Shown: positions 49,839 through 58,874 of the stretch, one piece after another
Position numbering within the stretch: position 1 is the first letter of the stretch
Layout: each line of letters opens with the position of its first letter
Assembly: GCA_026390165.1 (NCBI GenBank)
Contig: JAPLGM010000008.1
Coordinates: forward strand, 1 to 64,000
Length of the DNA stretch: 64,000 nucleotides
Direction of reading: 5' to 3'
Source of the DNA: Campylobacterales bacterium
GTDB lineage: Bacteria > Campylobacterota > Campylobacteria > Campylobacterales > Sulfurimonadaceae
Program-made: the position numbers and the translations under genes
Notes under the pieces: generated by a model
Told to the model about the DNA's origin: nothing
Databases searched by the model: none
The model's input: the letters and a program-made list of their open reading frames with translations, nothing else

Positions 49839-50553
49839 TATGACCGAACGCCGAATTGATTGAAACAAACAGATCAGGAAATTTTTGCTCCATCTCTCCT
49901 AGCATCACTTTCATCGACGCACGGGCGTGTGGCATTTTAACATCAAACCGCATTGACGGGCATGCTTCATCGCCAATAGTCGGCATCTCATTCTCTAACG
50001 CACAGGCAGCCAATTGACGCTCACGTAACTGTATTAAAGGACGAATAACAATAAGGCCGTTTCCTGCCTTATATTTTGGTGCAAGAGCGCGTAAATGACC
50101 ATTGTAAATCATATTCATAAAAAAGCTCTCCGCTGCATCATCAAGATGGTGTCCAAGTGCCACTTTATTGCATCCGTAAATATTCGCAGCACTGTAAAGT
50201 GACCCGCGACGCATACGGGAAAAAAAGCTGCAAAATGATGAATTTTGCCGAATTTTTTCCCCTGCGATCTCATACGTATTAGTTTCATAAATGTGGTGAG
50301 GTATCTCATAGGTCTTACAATGGTCAATTAACGCCGTTAAATCTTCTCCCATCCCATACGTCACCGTCACGGCAATAATCTCAAATTTAAAAGGGGCACG
50401 TCGTTGTTGCTCTTTAAGGGCATGCACCATTGTGAGTGAATCTTTACCGCCACTCAAACCAACGAGGATCTTGTCTCCCTCCTCGATGAGATTAAACGCT
50501 GCATTCGTCTGCCCGATACGACGCATAATTTTCTTACTAAGATTAATTTTCAA
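49795..50553 (-). CDS. ttcA: TtcA-like PP-loop tRNA thiolase, variant cysteine motif
   Basis: Predicted tRNA 2-thiocytidine synthetase of 252 residues. The ATP PP-loop is VGLSGGKDSLTMVHAL (about residue 33), and ALGHHLDDAAESFFMNMIYNG matches TtcA. E. coli TtcA has C-x-L-C near here, but this protein reads FCSFFSRMRRGS, keeping only the first Cys, and the later Cys region reads GDEACPSM. It may bind its iron-sulfur cluster differently or use another sulfur source. It overlaps mutY at the 3' end and mtnN by 11 bases at the 5' end. Confidence 0.8.
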   Translation of the reverse strand: MKINLSKKIMRRIGQTNAAFNLIEEGDKILVGLSGGKDSLTMVHALKEQQRRAPFKFEIIAVTVTYGMGEDLTALIDHCKTYEIPHHIYETNTYEIAGEKIRQNSSFCSFFSRMRRGSLYSAANIYGCNKVALGHHLDDAAESFFMNMIYNGHLRALAPKYKAGNGLIVIRPLIQLRERQLAACALENEMPTIGDEACPSMRFDVKMPHARASMKVMLGEMEQKFPDLFVSINSAFGHISDDTFFDPERFAL

Positions 50554-51235
50554 GTCGTTTTACCATCTCTAAAATAAATGCTGCACTGATCTGTGCTGAA
50601 CTTTTCAAGAACGCATCAAAATCATCACTCGCATCCCCATCGGCAGTATCACTAATTGCCCGAAGAATAAAGAAAGGGATAGAGAAGTTTTGGCATACGC
50701 ACGCCACGCTTGCCCCCTCCATCTCCAGTGCATCCGCATCAAATGTTTGGTGTATCCACTCTTTACGCTCACTGCTTGCTACAAACTGATCACCCGTAGC
50801 AATAATCCCCTCATATAAATCAATCCCCATATCAATAGCCACTTCAGATGCCAAAGAACGAAGTTGCGGATCCGATTCAATTATCAATGTCCCTTCAGGA
50901 ATAAAACCAAACGAATGACCAAAAGCGGTAATATCAACATCATGCTGACACAGTGAACTTGCCATAATCAAATCACCGATATTAAGTTCTTTAGAAATTC
51001 CCCCAGCTACACCGCTAAAAAGAAGAACCTGTGCACCAAAACGCTCCAACATTATCGAAGCGGTAATTGCTGAAAAGACTTTGCCGATTTTAGAATAAGC
51101 AATCACCAACTCATGCCCACCGTAGAAACACTCATAAAAGATATTTCCTGCATGTTCAACCGTTGTATACTCTCCAACCGTTGCTAAAATCGGATCGATC
51201 TCTTCTCGCATAGCTCCCATAATGGCTATTTTCAT
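50543..51235 (-). CDS. mtnN: 5'-methylthioadenosine/S-adenosylhomocysteine nucleosidase
   Basis: Cleaves MTA, SAH and, in Campylobacterota, 6-amino-6-deoxyfutalosine of the alternative menaquinone route. It is a 230-residue nucleoside phosphorylase fold with IAIMGAMREEIDPIL, FSGVAGGI, ALEMEGASVA (conserved Glu) and the catalytic Asp in AISDTADGDA. It is coupled with ttcA. The double role in menaquinone synthesis is known for Helicobacter and Campylobacter and is likely but not shown here. Confidence 0.95.
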   Translation of the reverse strand: MKIAIMGAMREEIDPILATVGEYTTVEHAGNIFYECFYGGHELVIAYSKIGKVFSAITASIMLERFGAQVLLFSGVAGGISKELNIGDLIMASSLCQHDVDITAFGHSFGFIPEGTLIIESDPQLRSLASEVAIDMGIDLYEGIIATGDQFVASSERKEWIHQTFDADALEMEGASVACVCQNFSIPFFILRAISDTADGDASDDFDAFLKSSAQISAAFILEMVKRLEN

Positions 51236-51258
51236 CTTATTCCTTTGACATTTTTAGT

Positions 51259-52017
51259 TTATGCAGTTTTGGCGATATACCGTTCTAGTTTTAAAAGCTT
51301 ATGATTTAATGTAACAATTTGTGACTCTTCATCCAAAAGCGAAAGTCTGTATTCCATCTTTCCCGTAGGGGTAATCACACGACTTCCTCCCCAAAATCCA
51401 AGTCCATCTTCAAATCCGACTCGATTGACAAAAACAACATACGCTTTGGTCAATAAAGCCAAAGACTTAAGGAGAGCATCCCATTGAGACTCGATCGCAA
51501 GTCCTTCGTCGTTAAAATCACGGGCAGGAGAAGCGGCTAGGACGTAAATAACATTGACATCCAGTGATGATAAAGCACTAAATGTTTGTGCCCGCCACAC
51601 ATCTTCACACACGACCATCGCCACATTCCCATGAGCTGTTTTAAAACTCTGACATCCATCCCCAGTAGCAAAATAACGCCCCTCTTCGAACATTCCATAC
51701 GTTGGAAGATGGTTTTTATGATGAATATGAAGTAACTCCCCTTGTGAAAAATAGAGTCCACTGTTATAGACTTTTCCCTCATCCCAAATCGCAGCACCAA
51801 TCGCTATATCGCACCCTTGACTTGCTCGTCGTAACGCATCTAGCTCATTGATTTGCCACGCATCTTCAAAAAGCTTATCTTGGAGCATATAGCCGCTTAG
51901 AGCCAATTCAGGAAAAACAACAACATCGGCTTCCGATGAAGCATCAATGAGTCCCAACACCTCTCCCATATTGGAACGGCTGAGCTTGGGTGCACTTTGG
52001 ATAAGGGCTATTTTCAT
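51259..52017 (-). CDS. Nitrilase-superfamily C-N hydrolase
   Basis: A 252-residue amidohydrolase with a full catalytic triad: Glu in VVVFPELALSGY, Lys in HHKNHLPTYGMFEEG and Cys in VVCEDVWRAQ. The CEDVW block and LALSGY resemble the glutaminase domain of NAD+ synthetases and plant-type beta-ureidopropionases. The substrate is not clear. It starts in an ATGA overlap with fabD's stop. Unlike the nitrilase relative at 34.9-35.7 kb, this one should be active. Confidence 0.87.
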   Translation of the reverse strand: MKIALIQSAPKLSRSNMGEVLGLIDASSEADVVVFPELALSGYMLQDKLFEDAWQINELDALRRASQGCDIAIGAAIWDEGKVYNSGLYFSQGELLHIHHKNHLPTYGMFEEGRYFATGDGCQSFKTAHGNVAMVVCEDVWRAQTFSALSSLDVNVIYVLAASPARDFNDEGLAIESQWDALLKSLALLTKAYVVFVNRVGFEDGLGFWGGSRVITPTGKMEYRLSLLDEESQIVTLNHKLLKLERYIAKTA

Positions 52018-52949
52018 GAGAGGGCTTCACATACCTTAGATAATGTCTCCATATCGGAGATCGTAAACGTCTCCACATTCGGTGCATTACGTTTATTTAG
52101 ACCCTTGAGAACCGTTCCGTTGCCAAATTCAATCATCAGATCAATTTCACCACTGATCGCTTCAATTGATTGTTTGTATTTGACAGGTTTGATCAACTGA
52201 TCTTTAAGAAGGGTAACCGCTTCGGATTTGGTCGCATACTTTTGTGTCGTGACATTCGAGACAATGGGGGCACTGAAGGTATCATTCACCATTTTTTCCA
52301 TCTCAAGCACCAATGGTTCCTGCGCGCTTGAGAGGAGAGGACAATGACTGGCAATTGACATATTGAGCAACAATGCCCGTTTTGCCCCTGCTTCTTTAAA
52401 CGTTGATTCCATAACTTGCAAATCGGCTTTTAACCCTGCAACGACCAACTGACCGTTTTGGTTAAAATTCGCCGGCCACACTTGTTTCCCCTCAGCATTG
52501 GCTTTTTGACAAAGTTCTTCGACAATAGCATCATCAAGACCCAAAATCGCCATCATCCCCGCTTCAATCGAATCACACGCACTTTGCATTAATGCTCCAC
52601 GTTTATGAACCAACTCCACGGCATCAACATAATCAATCGCACCGCTCGCACACAATGCGCTAAATTCACCCAATGAATGTCCTAAAAACACTACAGCATC
52701 CGTTGGATGAGCTTCTTGAAATAGTTTATAAGCGATCATTGAGATGAGTAAAATAGCGGGTTGGGTATACGCCGTTTCATTGAGTTGGTCATTAGCTTCA
52801 AACAATAATTTAGAGAAGTCAACACCAATCCGATCCCCTGCTCTCTCAAACATTTCACGCGCTAACGGACTATTTTCATAAAACGATTTTCCCATCCCCA
52901 TACTTTGAGACCCTTGACCGGGGAAAATCATCGCTATTTTTTTTGACAT
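52014..52949 (-). CDS. fabD: Malonyl-CoA:ACP transacylase
   Basis: Loads malonyl groups onto ACP for fatty acid synthesis. The 311 residues show MIFPGQGSQSMGMGKSF, GHSLGEFSALCA with the nucleophile Ser (about residue 91), and the partner His in SIASHCPLL (about 200). The end is normal. It is linked by 1-4 base overlaps to the HTH gene upstream and the nitrilase downstream. Confidence 0.97.
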   Translation of the reverse strand: MSKKIAMIFPGQGSQSMGMGKSFYENSPLAREMFERAGDRIGVDFSKLLFEANDQLNETAYTQPAILLISMIAYKLFQEAHPTDAVVFLGHSLGEFSALCASGAIDYVDAVELVHKRGALMQSACDSIEAGMMAILGLDDAIVEELCQKANAEGKQVWPANFNQNGQLVVAGLKADLQVMESTFKEAGAKRALLLNMSIASHCPLLSSAQEPLVLEMEKMVNDTFSAPIVSNVTTQKYATKSEAVTLLKDQLIKPVKYKQSIEAISGEIDLMIEFGNGTVLKGLNKRNAPNVETFTISDMETLSKVCEALS

Positions 52950-53722
52950 TAACTCTCCTTGATTTCTAATTTATACTCTGCATGTTCAGCAATTTTTTTG
53001 CGTAAGGTATTACGATTTAAACCGAGTCTATCCGAAAGTTGTAATTGCGACTTAAACCGCTTGATTCCTGCCCGGATCAGCGGAACCTCATAGAGATGTA
53101 AAAATGTCCGATAATCGTTATTACTTCCCAATCTTTGGATCAAAAACTGTTCCATTATCTCCATAAGATTATCTTCATCAATACTTTCCAACAAGCACTG
53201 TAAATAAACTTGACGACGTAATGAAAGGGCATTTTCACTCACATCAGGAGGAGACTCTTTTACAGAAAAAGAATCATCTGCTTGACCAAATGCTTCCGAT
53301 GCTTCACGGGCAAATCTATCGCTCAATAGTACAATATCCTCAGGTCGTTCACGCAAAGGGGGAAGCAACAGTCGAATGCTAAAAATATTTTCTAATTGTT
53401 CGCTAGAAAAACGAAATCCACCTGTCGCAATAAGTCGCGTTTTTGTTTTTTTTACTGTCTCTTCAAGTCGTTTAAGATTGGCAATACCGTCAAGTCTGTG
53501 CACAATCACGGCATCATTCGTTTCCAAAGCACTTAATAGCTCATCAAAACTATCTCCGTTAATAATAGGAGCAGAGGGTAAAATAGTGCGCGCAAGAGTG
53601 AGCTTTCCTGTCCCCCGTTCTCCCATAATTATAGCATTAACGGAGAGACCTTTTAACAGATTGGCAGTCTTAAACGCCTCAATTGAGGCGTTTGAAGCGG
53701 TTAAAAAATTAGTGACATCCAC
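52949..53722 (-). CDS. Degenerate NtrC-like AAA+ protein with Fis-type HTH
   Basis: About 257 residues. A Walker A GERGTGKLTLA lies near residue 36 and the late block LLPPLRERPEDIVLL of sigma54 activators is clear. But Walker B is worn (IVHRLDG in place of the DE motif) and the whole GAFTGA loop that contacts sigma54 is missing; that segment is shortened. The C-terminus is a good Fis-type HTH (LSDRLGLNRNTLRKKI). It probably binds DNA without sigma54 activation. The start is uncertain: I take a GTG at 53722, overlapping slyD by 14 bases; an ATG at 53761 would lie deeper in slyD. Confidence 0.72.
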   Translation of the reverse strand: MDVTNFLTASNASIEAFKTANLLKGLSVNAIIMGERGTGKLTLARTILPSAPIINGDSFDELLSALETNDAVIVHRLDGIANLKRLEETVKKTKTRLIATGGFRFSSEQLENIFSIRLLLPPLRERPEDIVLLSDRFAREASEAFGQADDSFSVKESPPDVSENALSLRRQVYLQCLLESIDEDNLMEIMEQFLIQRLGSNNDYRTFLHLYEVPLIRAGIKRFKSQLQLSDRLGLNRNTLRKKIAEHAEYKLEIKES

Positions 53723-54230
53723 AACCGTGGTTACCACCGCTTCCACAACATCCACTATCATCTACAGCATTTTCAGCAGCGATACCCGTCATCACTTCTT
53801 CAGCCGACGCATCACGAACGCTATTAACTGTTACGGTAAACATTAAATCTTTACCCGCTAAAGGATGATTAAAATCGATAATAACATTGTCCTCTTTAAG
53901 CTCTTTTACTGTCACTTGTACTGTACCGCCATCTTCACCTTGACCATAAAGTACCATTCCAACATTCAAATCAATCCCTGCGAATTGCTCACGTGGAAGT
54001 TCTTGTTGAGCTTCTTCGTTATAATCGCCATACGCATCGTGCGCTTTAACGAGAACATCAGCTTTTTCGCCCATAGCCATATTAACGATTCCATTTTCTA
54101 AACCAGGAATAATTTGCCCTTTACCAAACATAAATACCAATGGTTGACCACCAACATTGCTATCTACGATATTTTCACCATCACGGACTTCATACTCGAT
54201 CGAAACGATCTGATTTGCTTCAATTGCCAT
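53709..54230 (-). CDS. slyD: FKBP-type peptidyl-prolyl isomerase SlyD
   Basis: A 173-residue SlyD-like chaperone and proline isomerase. It starts MAIEANQIVSIEYEVRDGE and has PLVFMFGKGQIIPGLENGI (FKBP core), the inserted chaperone flap (about 70-120) and NHPLAGKDLMFTV. The tail GCCGSGG..GCGCH is a metal-binding Cys/His cluster as in nickel-delivery SlyD. I chose the ATG at 54230 after AAGGCG; the frame extends upstream to 54272 without family sense. Confidence 0.95.
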   Translation of the reverse strand: MAIEANQIVSIEYEVRDGENIVDSNVGGQPLVFMFGKGQIIPGLENGIVNMAMGEKADVLVKAHDAYGDYNEEAQQELPREQFAGIDLNVGMVLYGQGEDGGTVQVTVKELKEDNVIIDFNHPLAGKDLMFTVTVNSVRDASAEEVMTGIAAENAVDDSGCCGSGGNHGCGCH

Positions 54231-54330
54231 TGATTTCGCCTTATAAATTTTAAGATAGTGCGATTTTAGCACATTTAGCTATAGTTAGGCTGAAAATACC
54301 CCTATAGCTTTTAGAGTTCAAAGTAACAAT

Positions 54331-55221
54331 TTATTTTAATTTTAATAATCGTTCTTTAGCCTCTTGGGCTGCTCCTGTACCTGAGTATTTGGAGAGTGTT
54401 GCCGCGTAAAATGCTTTTGCACTGGTAGCGTCACCATTTTTTTCCATCGATATCCCTGTATGAAGCAATAATGTTGGTAAATAGGTGGCTTTATCATTTC
54501 CTGAAGCACTTTGCTTATAATACTGTACCGCTTCTTTGTATTTTTTACGCTCGAAGAAGGTTTCTGCAATCCAAAAATTAGCTTCTGGTACTTTGTATTT
54601 CTTCTGAACCATCATCTCAAAAGAGCTTTGAGCCTCATCGTATTTTTTTTGATCAAAAAGTTTTTTCGCCTCTTTCTCCAACGTTGTATTGTCCACTTTT
54701 TTTGATGTTGGTATTGAAAGCTCAGAAGGGGCAGAGACAGAAATTTTTAACTGATGGATAAGCGCTCTAAACTCATCTTTCGTTACAAACGATCCATTAA
54801 TCCCGTCGACCGTTTTTGAAAGTTCTTCAACCAATGTTTTGAGTTGCGTTATATTTTCGCTATTCGTATCACTTTGCTTACGCAAAGTCTCTATAACGCC
54901 TGAAAGATTTTGATCTGATCCCGATACAGAATCTTCTACTTTTTGAAGAATAATCCGTTGATTATTAACGGACTGCCCGAGCCCCTCAATAATCGCTTGC
55001 ATCCCATCCAAACGTTCACTTACAGACTCAACTTTGGCATTTTGCATATTGTTTTTCTGCGCTATCCCTTGAATCTCTTTTTTATTTTCTAAAAAAAGTT
55101 TTTCTTCGTGAGTCAGACCGTACGGATTGGGATTAGTAAGATCCCCTGCACCAAAAACCGATGGTTCCGATGCAAAAAGGAGAGATGAAAAAAGAAGTAT
55201 AAAAACGATTAACAAGCGCAT
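54331..55221 (-). CDS. cpoB: Tol-Pal system protein CpoB/YbgF
   Basis: A periplasmic protein of 296 residues: signal peptide (about 1-18), coiled coil (about 50-170) and C-terminal TPR repeats (AKKLFDQKKYDEAQSSFEMM, YKEAVQYYKQSA). CpoB trimers link PBP1B activity to Tol-Pal in E. coli. It lies directly after pal (no gap) as the last tol gene. An 8-base inverted repeat (54277-54284, 54302-54309) and a TAAAAT -10 for slyD lie in the 100-base gap downstream. Confidence 0.93.
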   Translation of the reverse strand: MRLLIVFILLFSSLLFASEPSVFGAGDLTNPNPYGLTHEEKLFLENKKEIQGIAQKNNMQNAKVESVSERLDGMQAIIEGLGQSVNNQRIILQKVEDSVSGSDQNLSGVIETLRKQSDTNSENITQLKTLVEELSKTVDGINGSFVTKDEFRALIHQLKISVSAPSELSIPTSKKVDNTTLEKEAKKLFDQKKYDEAQSSFEMMVQKKYKVPEANFWIAETFFERKKYKEAVQYYKQSASGNDKATYLPTLLLHTGISMEKNGDATSAKAFYAATLSKYSGTGAAQEAKERLLKLK

Positions 55222-55812
55222 TTACGGAAGTTTAAAATCAACACGACGATTTTTCGCCCAGCACTCTTGTGTTTTTTCCGTACAAACAGGGTTACCCTCG
55301 CCCAAACTTGTCATAGAAATAGAGTTTGCGTTAATACCATCATTTACTAATGCTGATTTAACTACATTCGCACGTTTAAGTCCGAGTGCAAAATTATATT
55401 CATCACTCCCAAATTCATCACAATTACCTTCTAGCTTAAATGTTTTACTTTTCAATATCCCAGCATCAGCTTTAAGTATACTTTGCATATCTTCACGTAT
55501 ATCAAACTTGTCAAAATCAAATAAAACGCTGTTAATACCTTGTCCATTGGTACCACCGTTACTAGCTGATGCACTTGAATCTGTCGCATTTGCATTCGTA
55601 ACAGGTGCAATCACTGTTGAATTAGAACCCGAGACATCCCCAGATTGTAAACTACTCCCAGACTCAACAGGTGCTGAAGCCATTGTCGTACTTCCACCTG
55701 CTGTACTTCCAGACGCATTCGCTGTTGCATTGATTGTAGGCTCTTTTGTAGAACACCCACTAAAAACTAAAAGTGCTAAAACTGCACTCATATACGCTAC
55801 TTTTTTCATCAA
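55222..55812 (-). CDS. pal: Peptidoglycan-associated lipoprotein
   Basis: A 196-residue outer-membrane lipoprotein. The lipobox is LVFSGC (Cys20). A long Ser/Gly/Ala/Thr/Asn-rich linker (about 25-90) leads to an OmpA-like peptidoglycan-binding domain with VLFDFDKFDIR and EFGSDEYNFALGLKRA (DAP-binding Asp and Arg). In the usual GHTDERG block this copy reads GNCDEFG. It works with TolB and CpoB to keep the outer membrane attached. Confidence 0.96.
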   Translation of the reverse strand: MMKKVAYMSAVLALLVFSGCSTKEPTINATANASGSTAGGSTTMASAPVESGSSLQSGDVSGSNSTVIAPVTNANATDSSASASNGGTNGQGINSVLFDFDKFDIREDMQSILKADAGILKSKTFKLEGNCDEFGSDEYNFALGLKRANVVKSALVNDGINANSISMTSLGEGNPVCTEKTQECWAKNRRVDFKLP

Positions 55813-55863
55813 AAAACCCTTTAAATCAATTCTAGAAACGCAAGTCTAGCAAATATAAGTAAA

Positions 55864-57093
55864 TCACCAATCAATGGATTGAATTTTCCCCACATGAAGA
55901 GGAAAAGAAAAACTTTTATTGAGCCCGAGACGGATAATACCCAATGAACTCCTTGAACTTTCTTGCTTAATATGCAGTATCGCTTCACCATCGTATGAAA
56001 ACCGGGGAGTGTCATTATTTCCACTGCTAGTCAATACTCGAGTACCATTTGAGTTGAGTGAGATCAAATGGAGATCAAACCCTTGCTCATCCCGTGTTTT
56101 ATAGACCAAAAGGTTACGATAGGCACTGAACGTTGAATTGTTTTTTCCCTCAAAAACCAACTGAGAGATAGCACTATTTCCTATTTTCATCGAAAAAATA
56201 TTGGGCTTACCAAAACGATCGGAAACAAAAGCCATGGTGTCATTACCCATGAATTGTCCATTGACATCAATACCTGAATACTCCGTTAGCCTCTTTTTCT
56301 CTTTGGTAGAGGTATCATACCAATAAATATCAGGTTGACCGCTAGGTGCCAGTGTGAGTAACAACTTTGTCCCATTCTCACTCACATCTGAACATACAGC
56401 CATCCCATCGGATGAGATAATGGGGCTCTTATTTCCAGATACTAAATTAGCTTTATAAATAGTAGGTCGAGAATCATTCAATGAGGTATAATAAAAATCA
56501 CTTTGTTCACGATTCGCCCATTTTACAAAACCATATAGTCCCCCACTCAAAATTACTTTTTGATACGAGAGAGTGTAATCAGCTACAATAATATCAGAGT
56601 GTTTTGCCCCTGTAAGACGGACTAACAACACTTTGCGTTTCATCCACTCTAATGGTGCTCCCCCCATTTTTGCATTAATATCATACGCAATAGAGTGTGC
56701 CAAAAACACTCCCATTTCACTTTGTTTTAAAAGGTAACTTTTCGTAAAAAGGGTTACATTATTTTGCAATAATTTAATATTTGCTTTAATTCCCCCACTT
56801 CCATCAGCAATCAACTGATAACGGAGGATATAAGCAGCATCCTTATGGAGTAAAGAGGGTTGCATACTCTCATAGTTTTGAGCGGTATACGTCTCATCCA
56901 CATCGAATAATGATACTACTTTCATATCAGCACTCAACATTTTGTGAAATTTCTGGGCGTCTTCACCACCACTAATACTCCCATCTTCAATGACAAATTT
57001 AGCAGGAGTTCCAACGTTCTTAGTCACTTCCAGTGTTGTATCGGCACTGAGGAGAGTTATTCCCCCTACAATTAAAAAAATCCAATAAAACAT
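55864..57093 (-). CDS. tolB: Tol-Pal system beta-propeller protein TolB
   Basis: A periplasmic protein of 409 residues: signal peptide, N-terminal alpha/beta domain (about 20-140) and a C-terminal beta-propeller with repeats such as SDVSENGTKLLLTLAPSGQPD, FVSDRFGKPNIFSM and PRFSYDGEAILHI. TolB binds Pal and, through its N-terminus, TolA. The order tolA-tolB-pal-cpoB supports the call though sequence identity to gamma-proteobacterial TolB is low. Confidence 0.93.
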   Translation of the reverse strand: MFYWIFLIVGGITLLSADTTLEVTKNVGTPAKFVIEDGSISGGEDAQKFHKMLSADMKVVSLFDVDETYTAQNYESMQPSLLHKDAAYILRYQLIADGSGGIKANIKLLQNNVTLFTKSYLLKQSEMGVFLAHSIAYDINAKMGGAPLEWMKRKVLLVRLTGAKHSDIIVADYTLSYQKVILSGGLYGFVKWANREQSDFYYTSLNDSRPTIYKANLVSGNKSPIISSDGMAVCSDVSENGTKLLLTLAPSGQPDIYWYDTSTKEKKRLTEYSGIDVNGQFMGNDTMAFVSDRFGKPNIFSMKIGNSAISQLVFEGKNNSTFSAYRNLLVYKTRDEQGFDLHLISLNSNGTRVLTSSGNNDTPRFSYDGEAILHIKQESSRSSLGIIRLGLNKSFSFPLHVGKIQSIDW

Positions 57094-57094
57094 C

Positions 57095-57904
57095 TTACCC
57101 CTTAGCCGTTAAAATAATCTCAAATACTGCTTCATCCCCATTCGGATTTGAAGGTAGTACGATATGTCCCAATCGCTCTTTTAACCAATCCACTTCCGCA
57201 TTAAATACACTACTTCCCGAATAACTGATCACACGATAGGAAAGAAGCTTGCCATCGGAACTTAATGTTATCCGAACTCGAGCACTAAACCCTTCTGTCC
57301 CTGCTGGAGGATGAAAATTAGCGTAAACAATTCCTTGAATTTTACCCTTATATTCGTTCACCATAGGACCGCTTGATCCTGAAACAGCTGATAACTTCAC
57401 CCCCGTTTTTGCCAAATCGAGTGTTTTTGCTTTTTCAAAAAGTTTTGAATCCCTCTTTGCACTCAGAACTTTCTCTTCTAAAGCATTTAACTCTGCGAGG
57501 CGCTTAGTGTCTTCTTTGACTTTTGGTGTCGGTTTATTAGTTTTAACTGTCGAAAAGAGATCCGATATAGCCATCTCATCCGGTTTCATCTCTGATTTGT
57601 CAACCGTTTTTTCTACACTTTTATCGGGTGTTTTTGTAATCACTTTTTCGGGTGTTTTTTCAGGTCTCTTTTCCTCTAGTGGTTGTACCGCAGGTTGAGA
57701 GAGTGATGGTTCACTAACAGATTCTTGTGCTTTTGTAGGTGAGGAGATAAGAGAAATAGAGATGGTGTCACTTTTTGTCATTGCGAAAGTCTCAGGCTTC
57801 GAGACAATAAGAGTCTGCCACCCTATTATGGCGACAATCAACGCAAAAAAAGAGAGTGAAATAATGCCACTTGCAATAAAAAAACGGTCGCGATCCAAAT
57901 TCAT
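57095..57904 (-). CDS. tolA: TolA/TonB-like energy transducer
   Basis: A 269-residue single-pass protein with an N-terminal transmembrane helix (about 9-32), a Pro/Lys/Glu-rich periplasmic linker (about 60-130, repeats of EKTPEK/DKSVEK type) and a C-terminal TonB-like domain (GFSARVRITLSSDGKLLSYR). It should couple the TolQR proton motor to TolB/Pal. Such short TolA proteins are usual in Campylobacterota. The call rests mainly on position. Confidence 0.88.
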   Translation of the reverse strand: MNLDRDRFFIASGIISLSFFALIVAIIGWQTLIVSKPETFAMTKSDTISISLISSPTKAQESVSEPSLSQPAVQPLEEKRPEKTPEKVITKTPDKSVEKTVDKSEMKPDEMAISDLFSTVKTNKPTPKVKEDTKRLAELNALEEKVLSAKRDSKLFEKAKTLDLAKTGVKLSAVSGSSGPMVNEYKGKIQGIVYANFHPPAGTEGFSARVRITLSSDGKLLSYRVISYSGSSVFNAEVDWLKERLGHIVLPSNPNGDEAVFEIILTAKG

Positions 57905-57913
57905 GAGAAAATT

Positions 57914-58303
57914 TTAATTACTTGTAGCAAGTGAAATATTCGTTAAACCTGCCCTTTTGACACCACTCATAATAGCAATAACATCCCCATAATCTAATCC
58001 ATGATCCGCACTGATTCGAACAACACTATCAGACGGAAATTGATTCGAAAAGAGTAAAAAGTTATCATTAAATGTAGCGAGTTCAAAAGGTTGTTTATTG
58101 ACCGTTATCTCTTTGGAAGCAGTAATCAGGATTTCAATCTCTTTTTTTTCTTTGACTTGCGTTTGGGCTGAACCCTTTGGGAGGTTAATGAGCTCTTCAT
58201 AGATAATATTAGGGGAAATAACCATGAGAATGGCCAAAAGAACCAGCATTACATCCACAAGAGGTGTAATATTTAGTTCTGGCTTATCATCCCAATCAAA
58301 CAT
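57914..58303 (-). CDS. tolR: ExbD/TolR family proton channel subunit
   Basis: A 129-residue protein with one transmembrane helix near the N-terminus holding the essential Asp (NITPLVDVMLVLLAILMV, Asp about residue 17) and a small periplasmic domain (ISADHGLDYGDVIAIM). It overlaps tolQ by one base. The TolR/ExbD distinction is made from the tol context. Confidence 0.94.
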   Translation of the reverse strand: MFDWDDKPELNITPLVDVMLVLLAILMVISPNIIYEELINLPKGSAQTQVKEKKEIEILITASKEITVNKQPFELATFNDNFLLFSNQFPSDSVVRISADHGLDYGDVIAIMSGVKRAGLTNISLATSN

Positions 58304-58869
58304 TACACTTCGCCCTTCGAGAGCAAGGAATCACTTTGCATTCGGATAAGACCCACAAGTTCAAAAGAGTTCCGCTTAAGAATTTGATGATAGGTGTAGG
58401 CAAAAATAGCGACAAATATTCCCGATGCCGTTGCTACTAATGCATCCGAAACACCCGATGCAATAATGGTCATCGTTCCACTTGAACCACCAATATGCTT
58501 AAACGTATCCAATATAGAGACAACCGTTCCGAACAATCCGATAAAAGGGGTAGTAGACGCAACAACAGAGAGTGTCGTTAATCCTTTTGTTGCCTCTTTT
58601 GTAGACGCATATTGAGCTAAATCAAAAAGAGATTTTGAACTAGGATTGTTTTTTACAAAAGGGGCTAGAAAAGAGTTTGCATTAATTCGTGAAGCACCCA
58701 TTAAAAGGGATTCTAACGATTCATTCTCTACACCAATCCATTGATTAAGGGAAAACCAGCGATAGAAAAAAATCCAATTGATGACGATAAAGTAGAGGGA
58801 GAGAACCAGTAACACCCCAAGGGTTACTGGATGACTTTTTGCTATAAAATCAGAAAAAAGCTCTAACAT
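58303..58869 (-). CDS. tolQ: MotA/TolQ/ExbB family proton channel subunit
   Basis: A 188-residue protein with three transmembrane helices (about 13-36, 100-125, 140-165). TPFIGLFGTVVSILDTFKHIG and ATASGIFVAIFAY are the channel-forming blocks of the family. It starts the tol genes 5 bases after atpC, so the tol genes read on from the ATP synthase operon. Confidence 0.95.
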   Translation of the reverse strand: MLELFSDFIAKSHPVTLGVLLVLSLYFIVINWIFFYRWFSLNQWIGVENESLESLLMGASRINANSFLAPFVKNNPSSKSLFDLAQYASTKEATKGLTTLSVVASTTPFIGLFGTVVSILDTFKHIGGSSGTMTIIASGVSDALVATASGIFVAIFAYTYHQILKRNSFELVGLIRMQSDSLLSKGEV

Positions 58870-58874
58870 AAACG

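Noticed and set aside
54277-54309. 8-base inverted repeat between cpoB and slyD as a terminator
   Set aside because: The arms are 17 bases apart and no T-tract follows in either direction; a TAAAAT promoter element for slyD is a better explanation of the gap.
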